Of a DNA stretch of 48,933 bases, positions 7,391-16,781 are shown piece after piece. The position numbers and the translations under genes are program-made. The stretch covers positions 21,966 through 70,898 of the forward strand of contig NZ_QVMJ01000030.1 of NCBI RefSeq assembly GCF_010500955.1, given 5' to 3'. The DNA comes from Bacteroides sp. 519. GTDB taxonomy: Bacteria > Bacteroidota > Bacteroidia > Bacteroidales > Bacteroidaceae. Numbering within the stretch: the stretch's first letter is position 1; every line of letters begins with the position of its first letter. The notes below the pieces were generated by a model, which had not been told where the DNA came from, did no database searches, and saw nothing but the letters and a program-made list of their open reading frames with translations.

Positions 7391-7945
7391 ATGATTAAAA
7401 AAGTATTTGTATTTAATATAGCATTAATTTGCTCATTAATATTGAAAGGTCAAAATCCGTTCATTGACTCTATATGTTGTGACAGTCTGGATGTTGTTAT
7501 AAAAAACATAAAAACGGATATACCATTTATACATTCCATATATAGAAATGACTCACTTTTAATAATATGTTGTGAGCCGGACTTCTATGTTTTCTCAGAT
7601 AAAGAACAAACCTTCAATAAATACCATTTGATATACAGCTCTTTTTTTGCGGTTGATTGCATACAACAAATATCAATTGTGTTGAAAGATAATACAAATG
7701 TTACCTTTTTACCATTTATTACAGCATTCGATTATATGTGTCCTATAGAGGATGCTGTGTTTGATAAAGATTTTTATGTTTTAAATATTGACTATGGTAA
7801 AATAATAGGTTTTCCGTTGCTTGATAATTTATCGGTATATAAGAAAAGAAATGATGTTTCAGAAATGAAATCAATAGTAGTAAAGAGAGTAGTAAATGCC
7901 TATAAATTTAAAAAAGGAAAAGGAATAAAAGAGTCTACGGATTAA
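7391..7945 (+). CDS. Secreted protein downstream of the M15 peptidase
   Basis: I start at the ATG at 7391, giving MIKKVFVFNIALICSLILKG then QNPF, a standard signal peptide; the longer frame overlaps the peptidase gene. The 184-residue product has a CC pair near the mature N-terminus and another CC later, but no lipobox. It follows the peptidase by 31 nt and is probably in the same operon. It is a candidate periplasmic immunity protein for the peptidase; no family is recognised. Confidence 0.65.
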   Translation: MIKKVFVFNIALICSLILKGQNPFIDSICCDSLDVVIKNIKTDIPFIHSIYRNDSLLIICCEPDFYVFSDKEQTFNKYHLIYSSFFAVDCIQQISIVLKDNTNVTFLPFITAFDYMCPIEDAVFDKDFYVLNIDYGKIIGFPLLDNLSVYKKRNDVSEMKSIVVKRVVNAYKFKKGKGIKESTD

Positions 7946-7973
7946 AAATAGTTTTAGTAAGTTATATTTTTCG

Positions 7974-7981
7974 TATCTTTG
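7974..7981 (+). promoter_or_regulatory. Bacteroidota -7 box TATCTTTG
   Basis: TATCTTTG fits the TAnnTTTG consensus of the main sigma factor in this phylum. It lies about 40 nt before the ATG of the helicase gene. A -33 element is not clear (GTTTTAG is the best candidate), so this is supported by the -7 box and position alone. Confidence 0.6.
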
Positions 7982-8022
7982 TCAGACTTTGAAAACCTAT
8001 TTTTTAAAATACACGAAGTTTG

Positions 8023-10176
8023 ATGCAAACAAACCCCGAAATAGAATTAGCCTGGCAATGTATTGAAAAAACCGGCTCTCACCTTTTTTTAACCGGTAAA
8101 GCCGGAACAGGTAAAACAACATTTTTACGTAAACTAAAAGAACTTTCTCCCAAACGGATGATTGTGGTAGCCCCTACAGGTATAGCCGCAATTAATGCCG
8201 GAGGGGTAACCATACATTCTTTTTTTCAGTTACCCTTTGCACCCTACATTCCCGAAACAACTTTTAATACAGGGAAAACAGTATATAAGTTTGGAAAGGA
8301 TAAAATTAAAATAATCCGCAGCATTGATTTACTGGTTATTGATGAAATAAGTATGGTGCGGGCCGATTTACTTGATGCTGTAGATTCTGTTTTGCGCAGA
8401 TATCGGGACAGACACAAGCCTTTTGGCGGGGTACAGCTTCTTCTTATTGGTGATTTGCAACAGCTGGCTCCTGTAGTAAAGGATGAGGAATGGACGTTGC
8501 TTAGCAAGTATTATACTACTCCTTACTTTTTTGGTAGTCTTGCACTTAAAGAAACAACATTTATTACTATTCAGTTAGAACATGTATACCGGCAAAGTGA
8601 TACAAAATTCCTGACCCTTTTAAACCGGATACGTACCAATGATATAGATCAGGGATTGCTTGCCGAATTGAATCAACGATACATTCCGGGGTTTCAACCG
8701 AAAGACGATGAGGGCTACATAACACTTACCACACACAACTATCAGGCTCAACGAATAAACGATAGGTATTTATCGTTATTGCCTGGGCGTTCTGTTACGT
8801 ACAAAGCCGAAATCAGTGGGTCATTTCCAGAAACAGCATATCCAGCTGATGTAGACCTTACTTTGAAACCCGGTGCACAGATTATGTTTATAAAGAATGA
8901 TTTGTCGAACGAAAAACGGTACTATAATGGAAAAATAGGAGAGGTGCTTTCGGCAAACGGAGATCAGATACGCGTAAGAGGAAAAGGAGAATCGCACGAC
9001 TTTCTGCTTGAAAAAGAAGAATGGACAAATAGTAAATATACTTTAAATGAACAGTCGAAAGAGATAGTCGAAGAAGTAGAAGGTACGTTTAAACAATATC
9101 CTGTAAAGTTGGCTTGGGCAATTACAATTCATAAAAGCCAGGGGCTGACTTTTGAACGTGCTATTATTGATGCGTCTATGTCTTTTACACATGGACAAAC
9201 TTATGTTGCCCTTAGCCGGTGTAAAACGTTAGAGGGTATGGTGCTTGGCCAACCATTAACAAAAGATGCTGTTATTTGCGATGAAACAGTGAACACTTTT
9301 ACACAGAATATGGAAAAAACGGTTCCGGATAAAAATCAGCTAAATAAACTTATGAAAGCTTATTGTTATGATTTGGTATGCGAACAGTTTGACTATTCTT
9401 TCATAACAAGGCGGTTCTCAGAAATAAAACGTCTTTTTGACGAACATTTCTATAAGCTTTATCCCAAGCAATTAGAAAAATACAAGGAACATTATCAACG
9501 GTATACAGAAGAGATAGAAAAGATATCCAGTCGCTTTCAGATGCAATATTCTACATTGATTGATGGCTCGGACGATTATGGCACTGATGAAAAACTTCAG
9601 GAACGTATAAAAGCAGGTGCCAAATATTTCTTGGATAAAACAAAAGAAATTGTGCATTCGCTTCTACGCGAAACAGTTGTTGATACGGACAATAAAGAAC
9701 TTGGAAAAAAGTTTACCGAATCCTATGATGCACTTTATGAATTATTGATCGTGAAAATGGGAACATTAGAACATACTTTTAGCCAAGGTTTTAATGTAAC
9801 AAGCTATCAAAAGAAAAAAGCATATATCTTATTATCTATTGCTGATAAAACCAAAACCAATAGTAAAAAGCAAAAAAAGAAATCACAATCGCAATCGCAA
9901 CCAGAGAAAGTAACTGTATCTGCCGATATATTACATCCGGAACTGTATGCGCGTTTGGTGCGTTGGCGAAAAGCCCAGATTGTGCGAACTAACCTTCCGG
10001 CCTATGTTATTTTGCAGCAAAAAGCATTGATGGGTGTAACCAATCTTTTACCTCTTACAGAAGATGAATTGGAAAGAATACCATACCTTGGAAAGAAGGG
10101 TGTTGAAAAATACGGAGAAGCTCTTATTGCAATAGTTGCAGGGTATGTAAAAGAATATAGTATACAAAAGAGTTAA
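8023..10176 (+). CDS. Pif1/RecD-like superfamily 1 helicase with HRDC-like end
   Basis: The 717-residue protein is a DNA helicase. Walker A GKAGTGKTT is at residues 25-33, Walker B LLVIDEISM follows, then GDLQQLAPV, LEHVYRQSD, and the C-terminal ATPase motif LAWAITIHKSQGLTFERA with TYVALSRC. The end (VRWRKAQIVRTNLPAYVI...) resembles an HRDC domain, used to bind DNA. Pif1-type enzymes unwind D-loops and G-quadruplexes at forks. I start at ATG 8023; a TTG three nt earlier is also in frame. Length and motif order are normal for the long Bacteroidota form. Confidence 0.9.
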   Translation: MQTNPEIELAWQCIEKTGSHLFLTGKAGTGKTTFLRKLKELSPKRMIVVAPTGIAAINAGGVTIHSFFQLPFAPYIPETTFNTGKTVYKFGKDKIKIIRSIDLLVIDEISMVRADLLDAVDSVLRRYRDRHKPFGGVQLLLIGDLQQLAPVVKDEEWTLLSKYYTTPYFFGSLALKETTFITIQLEHVYRQSDTKFLTLLNRIRTNDIDQGLLAELNQRYIPGFQPKDDEGYITLTTHNYQAQRINDRYLSLLPGRSVTYKAEISGSFPETAYPADVDLTLKPGAQIMFIKNDLSNEKRYYNGKIGEVLSANGDQIRVRGKGESHDFLLEKEEWTNSKYTLNEQSKEIVEEVEGTFKQYPVKLAWAITIHKSQGLTFERAIIDASMSFTHGQTYVALSRCKTLEGMVLGQPLTKDAVICDETVNTFTQNMEKTVPDKNQLNKLMKAYCYDLVCEQFDYSFITRRFSEIKRLFDEHFYKLYPKQLEKYKEHYQRYTEEIEKISSRFQMQYSTLIDGSDDYGTDEKLQERIKAGAKYFLDKTKEIVHSLLRETVVDTDNKELGKKFTESYDALYELLIVKMGTLEHTFSQGFNVTSYQKKKAYILLSIADKTKTNSKKQKKKSQSQSQPEKVTVSADILHPELYARLVRWRKAQIVRTNLPAYVILQQKALMGVTNLLPLTEDELERIPYLGKKGVEKYGEALIAIVAGYVKEYSIQKS

Positions 10177-10188
10177 TATGAAAATGCT

Positions 10189-11973
10189 ATGAATACACAA
10201 TGGAAAATCTCATTATATAAGTGGACTTGTTATGTGTGCACTTTCTGTTTTGCACTTTTTGCTTTATATTGGATTTATGATTTTCATAAATATCAATTAA
10301 TTGCTTTTCAGGAAGAAACTCAATTGTTCAGAACAGATCAGTCGTACTTATTTCATTATTTATCCATTCCGGGAGGGATATCCCGATATATTGGAAATTT
10401 TATTACGCAATATTATCAAAACCTGTTTGTAGGTTCTGTTATTCTAACACTGCTACTATTGCTGATGTTTATAATAATAATGAAATACAGCAAACGGTTG
10501 GGGAATGTTTATGCTGTTTTTATTTACCCTTTTATAGCTTATATACTATTACTGTTCTGGGTAACTGATCCTGATGTGCGACTGGGTGAGGTTTTGGGCA
10601 TCTGTTTTACACTGCTTTCGTTTTGGTGTTATACAACTTTATCCGGAAAACACAGTTGGTTGCTGGGAATGGTTCTTTCTTTTGTTGTTTACTTTATTGC
10701 AGGAGGTCATTTTCTGCTTTTTCTAATGCTGTTGTTAATACATGCATTCGCCAATAAGCCTAAAGCATCCCACATTTTATGTACACTGCTGTGTGCTTTT
10801 GCAGTGCCATATCTGGCATATTTGTTTATTTATACAGTTACCTTAAAAGAAGCTTTTTTTGCATTAACCCCCTTTGAATCAAGTAGAGATAATACTATAT
10901 ATAAAATACTGTGGTTTTACATTCCTCTTTGTTTTTTAATATGCAGCTTATCGACACGTAAGAAGAAAAATAATCAGAAAATAGTATTCTGGAATGCAGT
11001 GTATGTATTAGCTATCATAGGCATAACCTTTGGTTGCATGTATAAAAAAGCAAACCCGGCAATAGAACATATTGCTGCAATGACCTATCATGTAGAAAAA
11101 GGTAATTGGGAAAATGTGCTTACATTGTCTCGTAAAGAAGAAAATAAGGAAAATGCATTGAAATACTACTATACCAATATTGCACTTTCCGAACAAGGAT
11201 TGTTGTTGGAACAATTATTAAAATATCCGCAAATAGGACAAGCCGGATTATTTGTTAAGCGAACGCTGGCAGCCGATTTATTATATGCGCAGGGAGAACT
11301 GTATTATAGGCTAGGCTACTTATCAGCCGCCGAACAGGGAACTTATGAGGCATTGGTTAGTAATCGGTACGAATACGGTTCTAAAGCTTTAAAACGTTTG
11401 GTCGAAATTAATCTGTTGCAGCAGAATAAACAGGAGTTTAGAAAATATATTGGATTATTTAAAAACTCGCCCATCTATACAAATTGGGCTGTTGAACAGG
11501 AGAATAGATTTAATGAGATGCCGCCATATAAAAAGCAAACAGAAAGGTTTATGAACTATGGCAAACACGAAACCAATTTAACTGCTTTATTGAAGAATTG
11601 TCCATCGGATAAAAAAACATTTGAATACCTTATTGCTTCTTTACTGTTACAAAAAGAACTACGAACTTTTTTAGTAGCCATGGACCGTTATGCAAAAGAT
11701 ATGAATTACGATGTTTATCCACGTTATATTCAAGAAGCTTTGGTACTTTGTTTTCATAACATTGAGGGGCACGATGATCTTTTAGAAAAGTATACTATTG
11801 ATGAAACAACAAACAATTTGTACCGGTTTTATGCTACTGAGTTGCAGGATATGAATAAATCTGCTGCTTATAAAGAAAATTTCAAGAATAACTTTGAAGA
11901 TACTTATTGGTATTATTATCAATATGGTAAATCCATACCTTTGGAAGAAACAAAAGCAAAGGGAATATACTAA
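10189..11973 (+). CDS. DUF6057-like multi-pass membrane protein
   Basis: The 594-residue protein has an N-terminal half with about eight to ten membrane helices (first at about residues 12-32, next at about 75-96). Its soluble C-terminal half is helical and TPR-like (for example LLYAQGELYYRLGYLSAAEQ). This layout and the start of the sequence fit the DUF6057 family as I recall it. It is followed 12 nt later by a PD40-type lipoprotein gene, a pairing that suggests a shared cell-envelope function. The reaction is unknown. Confidence 0.7.
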   Translation: MNTQWKISLYKWTCYVCTFCFALFALYWIYDFHKYQLIAFQEETQLFRTDQSYLFHYLSIPGGISRYIGNFITQYYQNLFVGSVILTLLLLLMFIIIMKYSKRLGNVYAVFIYPFIAYILLLFWVTDPDVRLGEVLGICFTLLSFWCYTTLSGKHSWLLGMVLSFVVYFIAGGHFLLFLMLLLIHAFANKPKASHILCTLLCAFAVPYLAYLFIYTVTLKEAFFALTPFESSRDNTIYKILWFYIPLCFLICSLSTRKKKNNQKIVFWNAVYVLAIIGITFGCMYKKANPAIEHIAAMTYHVEKGNWENVLTLSRKEENKENALKYYYTNIALSEQGLLLEQLLKYPQIGQAGLFVKRTLAADLLYAQGELYYRLGYLSAAEQGTYEALVSNRYEYGSKALKRLVEINLLQQNKQEFRKYIGLFKNSPIYTNWAVEQENRFNEMPPYKKQTERFMNYGKHETNLTALLKNCPSDKKTFEYLIASLLLQKELRTFLVAMDRYAKDMNYDVYPRYIQEALVLCFHNIEGHDDLLEKYTIDETTNNLYRFYATELQDMNKSAAYKENFKNNFEDTYWYYYQYGKSIPLEETKAKGIY

Positions 11974-11985
11974 AAATATGGTTTT

Positions 11986-13428
11986 ATGAAATACGCTATT
12001 TATTTATCGCTGTTGTTGCTGGTAGCATGCCACAATGTTTCTATACCATCTTATGTAGAAACAAACAAATATGCCATTATATATCCAGGTTATGAAGGCA
12101 CTTATATACCTTATAACATTGCACCGTTAAATTTCCGTGTTGATGAAGAAGCAAATACTTTTCTTCTTCGTTTGGTAGCAGGAAAAGATTCGTTTGAAGT
12201 ACAAACCAAACAAAACTTTGATATTCCACTTAAAAAATGGAAAAAGCTATTAGCAACCAATAAAGGGCAGAAATTATACCTGAAGTTGTTTGCTTTGAAA
12301 GAAAACTCATGGTACAAATACAAAGATATTGAATTTACAATTTCGGCCGATGCTATTGACCCTTATTTGGCTTATCGTTTAATAGAACCCGGGTATGAGG
12401 TATGGGGAGAAATGGGGATTTATCAGCGTTGTTTAGAAACATTTTGTGAAACTCCTATTTTAGAGAATTCACTAACAGATGGTAGTTGTATGAATTGTCA
12501 TTCATTTAGAAACAATGATCCTACTACCATGACTTTTCATATACGAGGACAACATGCCGGAACCATTTTTGTGAAAAACGATGATGCTTATAAAGTAAAT
12601 ACTAAATCAAAATCAGCTATTTCGGCAGGAGTATATCCTCGTTGGCATAAAGATGGAAGGTATGTAGCTTTTTCTAATAATGCTACTAGCCAAAGTTTTT
12701 GGATAGATCATCCTAATAAAGTAGAAGTATTTGATGTTGAATCGGATATTTCTATTTATGACACCCGTACAAACAGGATGATAGCTAATAGCTTATTAAA
12801 TTCCAAAGGCAGTTTTGAAACGTTTCCCGAATGGTCGCCTACTGGTGATTATCTATACTTTTGTAGTGCCCGGTTTACCAATATGCCTGCCAATTACGAA
12901 AATATAAAATACGATTTGTTACGAGGTGCGTTTAATACTGAAACAGCAACAGTATCTGCTATAGATACGTTGGTGTCGTCTGCAGTAACAAATAAAAGTG
13001 TATCTATGCCACGTGTTTCTCCCGATGGCAGATATGTTTTGTTCTGTATGGCCGATTATGGAACTTTTCCTATTTGGCACAAAGAAAACGATCTTTACAC
13101 GCTCGATCTTCAAACCGGCGATATAACAAATCTAACCGAGGTTAATAGCGAAGATAGTGATAGTTATCATTCCTGGTCTTCGAATGGTAGATGGATTGTG
13201 TTTGCTAGCCGCAGAATGGACGGTAGGTATACACGCCCTTATATTGCGTATTTCGACGAGAAAGGACGTGCACATAAGCCTTTTGTAGTACCACAAAGTA
13301 ATCCGGGTCATTATGATTTGTTACTCAAATCGTATAATATACCCGAATTTATGATTGATAAGGTGAGAATATCACCTCATGAATTGGAGAAAGTAGTGAA
13401 AGGTGAAGCCAAACGATTAGTGGAGTAA
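11986..13428 (+). CDS. PD40/TolB-like beta-propeller lipoprotein with CxxCH motif
   Basis: The protein has 480 residues and a lipoprotein signal, MKYAIYLSLLLLVACHN. WD40-like PD40 repeats follow (PRWHKDGRYVAFSNNA, FPEWSPTGDYLYFCSA, PRVSPDGRYVLFC, YHSWSSNGRWIVFASR), giving a beta propeller in the periplasm or on the inner face of the outer membrane. Residues 168-172 are CMNCH, a match to the CxxCH c-type haem site. Whether haem is bound is unknown. It is probably co-transcribed with the DUF6057-like gene. Its stop is 5 nt from the stop of the next, convergent gene. Confidence 0.75.
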   Translation: MKYAIYLSLLLLVACHNVSIPSYVETNKYAIIYPGYEGTYIPYNIAPLNFRVDEEANTFLLRLVAGKDSFEVQTKQNFDIPLKKWKKLLATNKGQKLYLKLFALKENSWYKYKDIEFTISADAIDPYLAYRLIEPGYEVWGEMGIYQRCLETFCETPILENSLTDGSCMNCHSFRNNDPTTMTFHIRGQHAGTIFVKNDDAYKVNTKSKSAISAGVYPRWHKDGRYVAFSNNATSQSFWIDHPNKVEVFDVESDISIYDTRTNRMIANSLLNSKGSFETFPEWSPTGDYLYFCSARFTNMPANYENIKYDLLRGAFNTETATVSAIDTLVSSAVTNKSVSMPRVSPDGRYVLFCMADYGTFPIWHKENDLYTLDLQTGDITNLTEVNSEDSDSYHSWSSNGRWIVFASRRMDGRYTRPYIAYFDEKGRAHKPFVVPQSNPGHYDLLLKSYNIPEFMIDKVRISPHELEKVVKGEAKRLVE

Positions 13429-13433
13429 TTCTT

Positions 13434-14324
13434 TTAAAACATCTCCTCTAATCCTTCTTCCAACCTATGTGGTGTATATCCAAGTTCGTGAGTTGCCTTT
13501 TCAATACTCAATCCACTGAAGCGGGGGCGGGGAGTTGCCTCTTTCATCTGTTCTGTAGTGACAGGAATTATCAGTGATTTATCCAGTCCCAGAAAGTTTG
13601 CTACCCGATTAGCTATCATAGCTATTGTTATACATTCAGGACCGCAGATGTGGAAAATGCCATTCTGATTGTGATTGAAAAGTTTTTCAATACCAAGCGA
13701 AATATCTCCAACATAAGTGGGGGTTCTCCACTGGTCCGATACCACTTGTATTTGCTCGCCGGCTTTTAGTTTGTTGGCTACCAATTGCACAATGTTGCCA
13801 TGTTGGCCCGGAAGTGGAGCACCATAAACTACAACTACACGTACAATGGCATAGTTACTGCAAATAGATTCAATTTGCTTTTCACTTTCCCATTTGGTTA
13901 TACCGTAATAATTAACGGGGTTGGGTGTATCAGTTTCGGTATATAAAGTGTTCGTATCTCCATCGAATACAAAATCTGTAGAAAGATGGATTAGCTTACT
14001 GTTATATTTTTCACAATACTGGGCAATATGTTCTACTGCTGTAACGTTTGTTGCCCATGCTTCTTCACGATGTGCTTCACAATAATCGGGAGCAGACAAA
14101 GCAGAGGTGTTGATAACTATATCCGGTTGCGTCTTTTCAAAAAGGTTGCTGATTTGTTGCTCATCTCGTATATCTGCCTGAACAAAACAATAACCGGAGG
14201 AAGGAGAGAGATCCTTGTTTAATGAACTTCCGGTTACATTATAAAGGTTGGTTTTTGCAGATAAGTCAATGAGCATTCTACGTCCGGTGAAACCATTAGC
14301 ACCGATAATAAGGATTTTTTGCAT
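13434..14324 (-). CDS. RmlD-like sugar-nucleotide reductase (SDR family)
   Basis: The 296-residue product is an extended short-chain dehydrogenase. It has the NAD(P) motif GANGFTGRRM at the N-terminus, and DFVFDGDTNT followed by YYGITKWESE with the catalytic Tyr-xxx-Lys. This pattern matches dTDP-4-dehydrorhamnose reductases (RmlD) and related sugar-nucleotide-binding proteins. No other dTDP-rhamnose genes are near, so the substrate cannot be fixed. It is convergent with the PD40 gene and overlaps no terminator that I can see. Confidence 0.85.
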   Translation of the reverse strand: MQKILIIGANGFTGRRMLIDLSAKTNLYNVTGSSLNKDLSPSSGYCFVQADIRDEQQISNLFEKTQPDIVINTSALSAPDYCEAHREEAWATNVTAVEHIAQYCEKYNSKLIHLSTDFVFDGDTNTLYTETDTPNPVNYYGITKWESEKQIESICSNYAIVRVVVVYGAPLPGQHGNIVQLVANKLKAGEQIQVVSDQWRTPTYVGDISLGIEKLFNHNQNGIFHICGPECITIAMIANRVANFLGLDKSLIIPVTTEQMKEATPRPRFSGLSIEKATHELGYTPHRLEEGLEEMF

Positions 14325-14332
14325 ATTATTAA

Positions 14333-14854
14333 TTAAGGTAAATAAGGATTTCGTTCTCTGCGTACATCTAATCGTATGCCAAACCCATTATTGAATTTTA
14401 CTTCCATACCACCAACAAATTTATTTTTATCCCATGGTAGGGCACTTCTGTCGGGAACACGATATCCATCCATGTTATATTGTCCGTAAAGCGTTATTCG
14501 GGTGTCGTTTTTCAATCGGAAAGTACTAATTTGCAACTGTTCTGTGCCTGAACTAAAACCCAATGAAGAAAATCTAGGATATGAAGTGTATAACATATTA
14601 CCCTGAGTAACTGTCCATTTGGGATCAAGTTGAAAAATAGAATTGTAGTTTTTACTTATATCCGGGCCAAAAACAAACTCATGTGTTATTTGGGGCAATT
14701 GTGGCGTTTTCAATAAATTCATGTCAATAAGGAAATCACCAAATTGAATATGGTTTTCCGGTTGAAATCGTATACTGTCCGAAGGAACTTCGGATTGAGC
14801 TGAAACTGTCCCAGCAAAGCATATTAGTGATAATATAAAAACGAGTCTCTTCAT
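14333..14854 (-). CDS. Secreted protein of unknown function (173 aa)
   Basis: I start at the ATG at 14854, giving MKRLVFILSLICFAGTVSAQ, a clear signal peptide; the seven-residue upstream extension is unlikely. The mature protein has the stretch TRITLYGQYNMDGYRVP and ends in VRRERNPYLP. It looks like a small beta-rich envelope protein, but I know no family. It is separated by 8 nt from the downstream reductase gene, so they may be one transcript. Confidence 0.7.
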   Translation of the reverse strand: MKRLVFILSLICFAGTVSAQSEVPSDSIRFQPENHIQFGDFLIDMNLLKTPQLPQITHEFVFGPDISKNYNSIFQLDPKWTVTQGNMLYTSYPRFSSLGFSSGTEQLQISTFRLKNDTRITLYGQYNMDGYRVPDRSALPWDKNKFVGGMEVKFNNGFGIRLDVRRERNPYLP

Positions 14855-14903
14855 TTTTTCGTCAATTGGATACATTCGGCATCAAAAGTACTAAGTTTTA
14901 ATA

Positions 14904-15002
14904 TTTTAACCGCAGAGTTTCGCGGATTAACGCGGAGTTTTTAATTTCTATGCAACATTGAATTTTAAACTCTGCGAAACTCTGTGTACTCTGCGGTTAA
15001 AA
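14904..15002. repeat. Intergenic inverted repeat with GCAGAGTTT units
   Basis: TTTTAACCGCAGAG at 14904 pairs with CTCTGCGGTTAAAA at 14989 (14 bp). Inside, CAGAGTTTCGC pairs with GCGAAACTCTG, and CGCGGAGTTT pairs with AAACTCTGCG. The block is a long imperfect hairpin made of copies of a GCAGAGTTT unit in both directions. Repeats of this flavour are scattered through Bacteroidota genomes. It sits between the thioredoxin gene end and the start of the 14854 gene and may act as a bidirectional terminator or be a mobile miniature repeat. Confidence 0.75.
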
Positions 15003-15045
15003 AATCAGAACTTAACAGCCCTGCCTATATGGGAAGGCCAGACGG

Positions 15046-15537
15046 TTATTCCTTTAACAGAATATCATTAATCGCTTGAACAAAAGTTGCTTTCGGCATA
15101 GCACCATTAGCCATTTGTGGTTTATCCTTCATTGGAACAAACAATAGGGTAGGGATACTGCGTATGCCAAATGCACTGGCCAATTCTTTTTCTTTATCTA
15201 CATTGATTTTATAGATATATATTTGCCCATCGTACTCTTCGGCTAATTCTTCCAGAATGGGAGCAATTGTTTTACATGGTCCACACCAATCGGCATAAAA
15301 ATCAATAATGGCAGGTTTGTCACCCAGGTATTTCCAGCTTTCGGGAGATTCTTCATAATTAGCTACTTTAGCTAAAAAATCAGCTTTGGTTAAATGTATT
15401 GTTTTCATTTTATTATCTTTTTTTTGTTGCTGAGACATTTCTGTTTTCTCAGATTTCTCATTGTCTTTTACTTTATTGTTAGCACATGATGTACCAACAA
15501 TCATTATACTCACTAATACTAATGTTATTTTTTTCAT
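15046..15537 (-). CDS. Lipid-anchored thioredoxin
   Basis: The 163-residue product has a lipoprotein signal (MKKITLVLVSIMIVGTSCAN) and a charged linker. A complete thioredoxin fold follows, with active site FYADWCGPC and the cis-Pro region IRSIPTLLF. It would work in the periplasm as a thiol-disulfide oxidoreductase, in line with many Bacteroidota envelope thioredoxins. The next gene (15552-15764) is 14 nt upstream on the same strand, so they form a small operon. Confidence 0.9.
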   Translation of the reverse strand: MKKITLVLVSIMIVGTSCANNKVKDNEKSEKTEMSQQQKKDNKMKTIHLTKADFLAKVANYEESPESWKYLGDKPAIIDFYADWCGPCKTIAPILEELAEEYDGQIYIYKINVDKEKELASAFGIRSIPTLLFVPMKDKPQMANGAMPKATFVQAINDILLKE

Positions 15538-15551
15538 TTAGGTAAATGTTA

Positions 15552-15764
15552 TTACTCAGAAGGTTTACTCTCCTGAAAAGCATTAAAAACTACTGCTCCT
15601 AAAATAGCTCCCCAAATTGTTGTTGCTATTGGCGAAGAAGTAATTGGGCAACTTCCTGTTTGGCATCCTATATAATACCAAAATAAAAAACCTCCCATAG
15701 CTCCTGCCATTGTTCCAAGCAAAGTGAGACTATTTCTCTTTATCACTTTCTTTATCTTGTTCAT
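15552..15764 (-). CDS. Small membrane protein, DUF6132-like
   Basis: The 70-residue protein has two membrane helices (about residues 13-33 and 46-62), with GFLFWYYIGCQTGSCPITSS between them and conserved Cys residues facing the loop. This is the pattern of DUF6132-type proteins as I recall it, often found beside thioredoxins. A similar layout, GFLLWYYVTRCPHHHCF, is found at 41440 in the metal island. The role is unknown; the Cys pair could be metal- or thiol-related. Confidence 0.7.
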   Translation of the reverse strand: MNKIKKVIKRNSLTLLGTMAGAMGGFLFWYYIGCQTGSCPITSSPIATTIWGAILGAVVFNAFQESKPSE

Positions 15765-15899
15765 AATTTACTCTTTTTTAGTTTCATTTTCCAAAATAAC
15801 AAATTTCCATTGGAAAGTGTTTTATGAAATGATAAAGAATATATGTATCATTATGAACATTTAATTGATATTCTCAATATCGATGTAGATTTCCGGATT

Positions 15900-15947
15900 T
15901 AAAAAACAAGGAGTAAGAATACCACATCATATAGATTCCTACTCCTT
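15900..15947 (-). terminator. Terminator of the DUF1460 gene
   Basis: On the minus strand AAGGAGTAGGAAT pairs with ATTCTTACTCCTT (one mismatch), followed by a T-rich run complementary to 15900-15907. It lies 25 nt after the DUF1460 gene stop. Confidence 0.8.
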
Positions 15948-15972
15948 ATTTCTTAATTATGAATTTAGATTG

Positions 15973-16761
15973 TTATTTCTTCATTCGTAATACCCGGATA
16001 CCCGTTATATGTTTATCGCGATCCAACTGTTTGTATAATGCAACTTGATCAACAATTACTTTTTTGTCGCGTGAAGAAGCATGTATCAGATGGAGATTAC
16101 CTTTCAGGTAAATAGCAATACCCATGTGGCTGATATCTAATCCGGAAGTATTGGTGGTAAAAGCTATGATATCGCCGTTCTTGATCCAGGGAAAACCATC
16201 TTGCGGAAGTTTTTCTTTAGGAATATAGCTCACTTTTTGTCCGGAGATTTGTTTTTCGATCTGTGACATTTTAGCTACATTCTCGGGTGAGTTAGCCAAG
16301 TGTTTGTAACGATCGGGATGTGTAGACATGTAGTTTACAAATACAGGAATAACATCCTTGCTTTTTGATGCTGTAACATCTTCAATGGTTCCTTTCTTAA
16401 TGTTATCGCTCACCCATTCGGTTATATAATGAAGGCGTGAAGTATAACCATCAATCTTTCCATTGCGGTAACGGATTTTTTCAAGATTTGTAGCAAAGTC
16501 ACTTTCCATCATGTCATCACCTTGTTCATCGCAGAGAGCCATTGCCAGAACGTATTCAACAAAGGTTGTACAATCAACCTCGTCGGCGTTTACTATAAGC
16601 TCTTCGTTATTTGTAACATCCAATGTGTTTGCTGCATAAGGAGTATTTAAGAATAGTAAAGCGTTACTTAACATCGGATTAGCTTCCACAGTTACATCTT
16701 GTGCAATGGTATAGGTGGTGAGTGCACAAATTGCAAAAGCAGATAGAATGATTTTTTTCAT
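15973..16761 (-). CDS. DUF1460 family, amidase-like secreted protein
   Basis: I start at the ATG at 16761 (MKKIILSAFAICALTTYTIA), a signal peptide; the longer frame overlaps the upstream gene. The sequence VDCTTFVEYVLAMALC supplies a catalytic-type Cys and HMGIAIYLKGNLHLIHASS supplies His residues, a NlpC/P60-like arrangement that matches DUF1460 (N-acetylmuramoyl-L-alanine amidase-like). It should act on peptidoglycan in the periplasm. The gene is downstream of the esterase gene with a 20-nt gap. Confidence 0.85.
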   Translation of the reverse strand: MKKIILSAFAICALTTYTIAQDVTVEANPMLSNALLFLNTPYAANTLDVTNNEELIVNADEVDCTTFVEYVLAMALCDEQGDDMMESDFATNLEKIRYRNGKIDGYTSRLHYITEWVSDNIKKGTIEDVTASKSKDVIPVFVNYMSTHPDRYKHLANSPENVAKMSQIEKQISGQKVSYIPKEKLPQDGFPWIKNGDIIAFTTNTSGLDISHMGIAIYLKGNLHLIHASSRDKKVIVDQVALYKQLDRDKHITGIRVLRMKK

Positions 16762-16781
16762 AATTCTCTCATTTATTGTTA

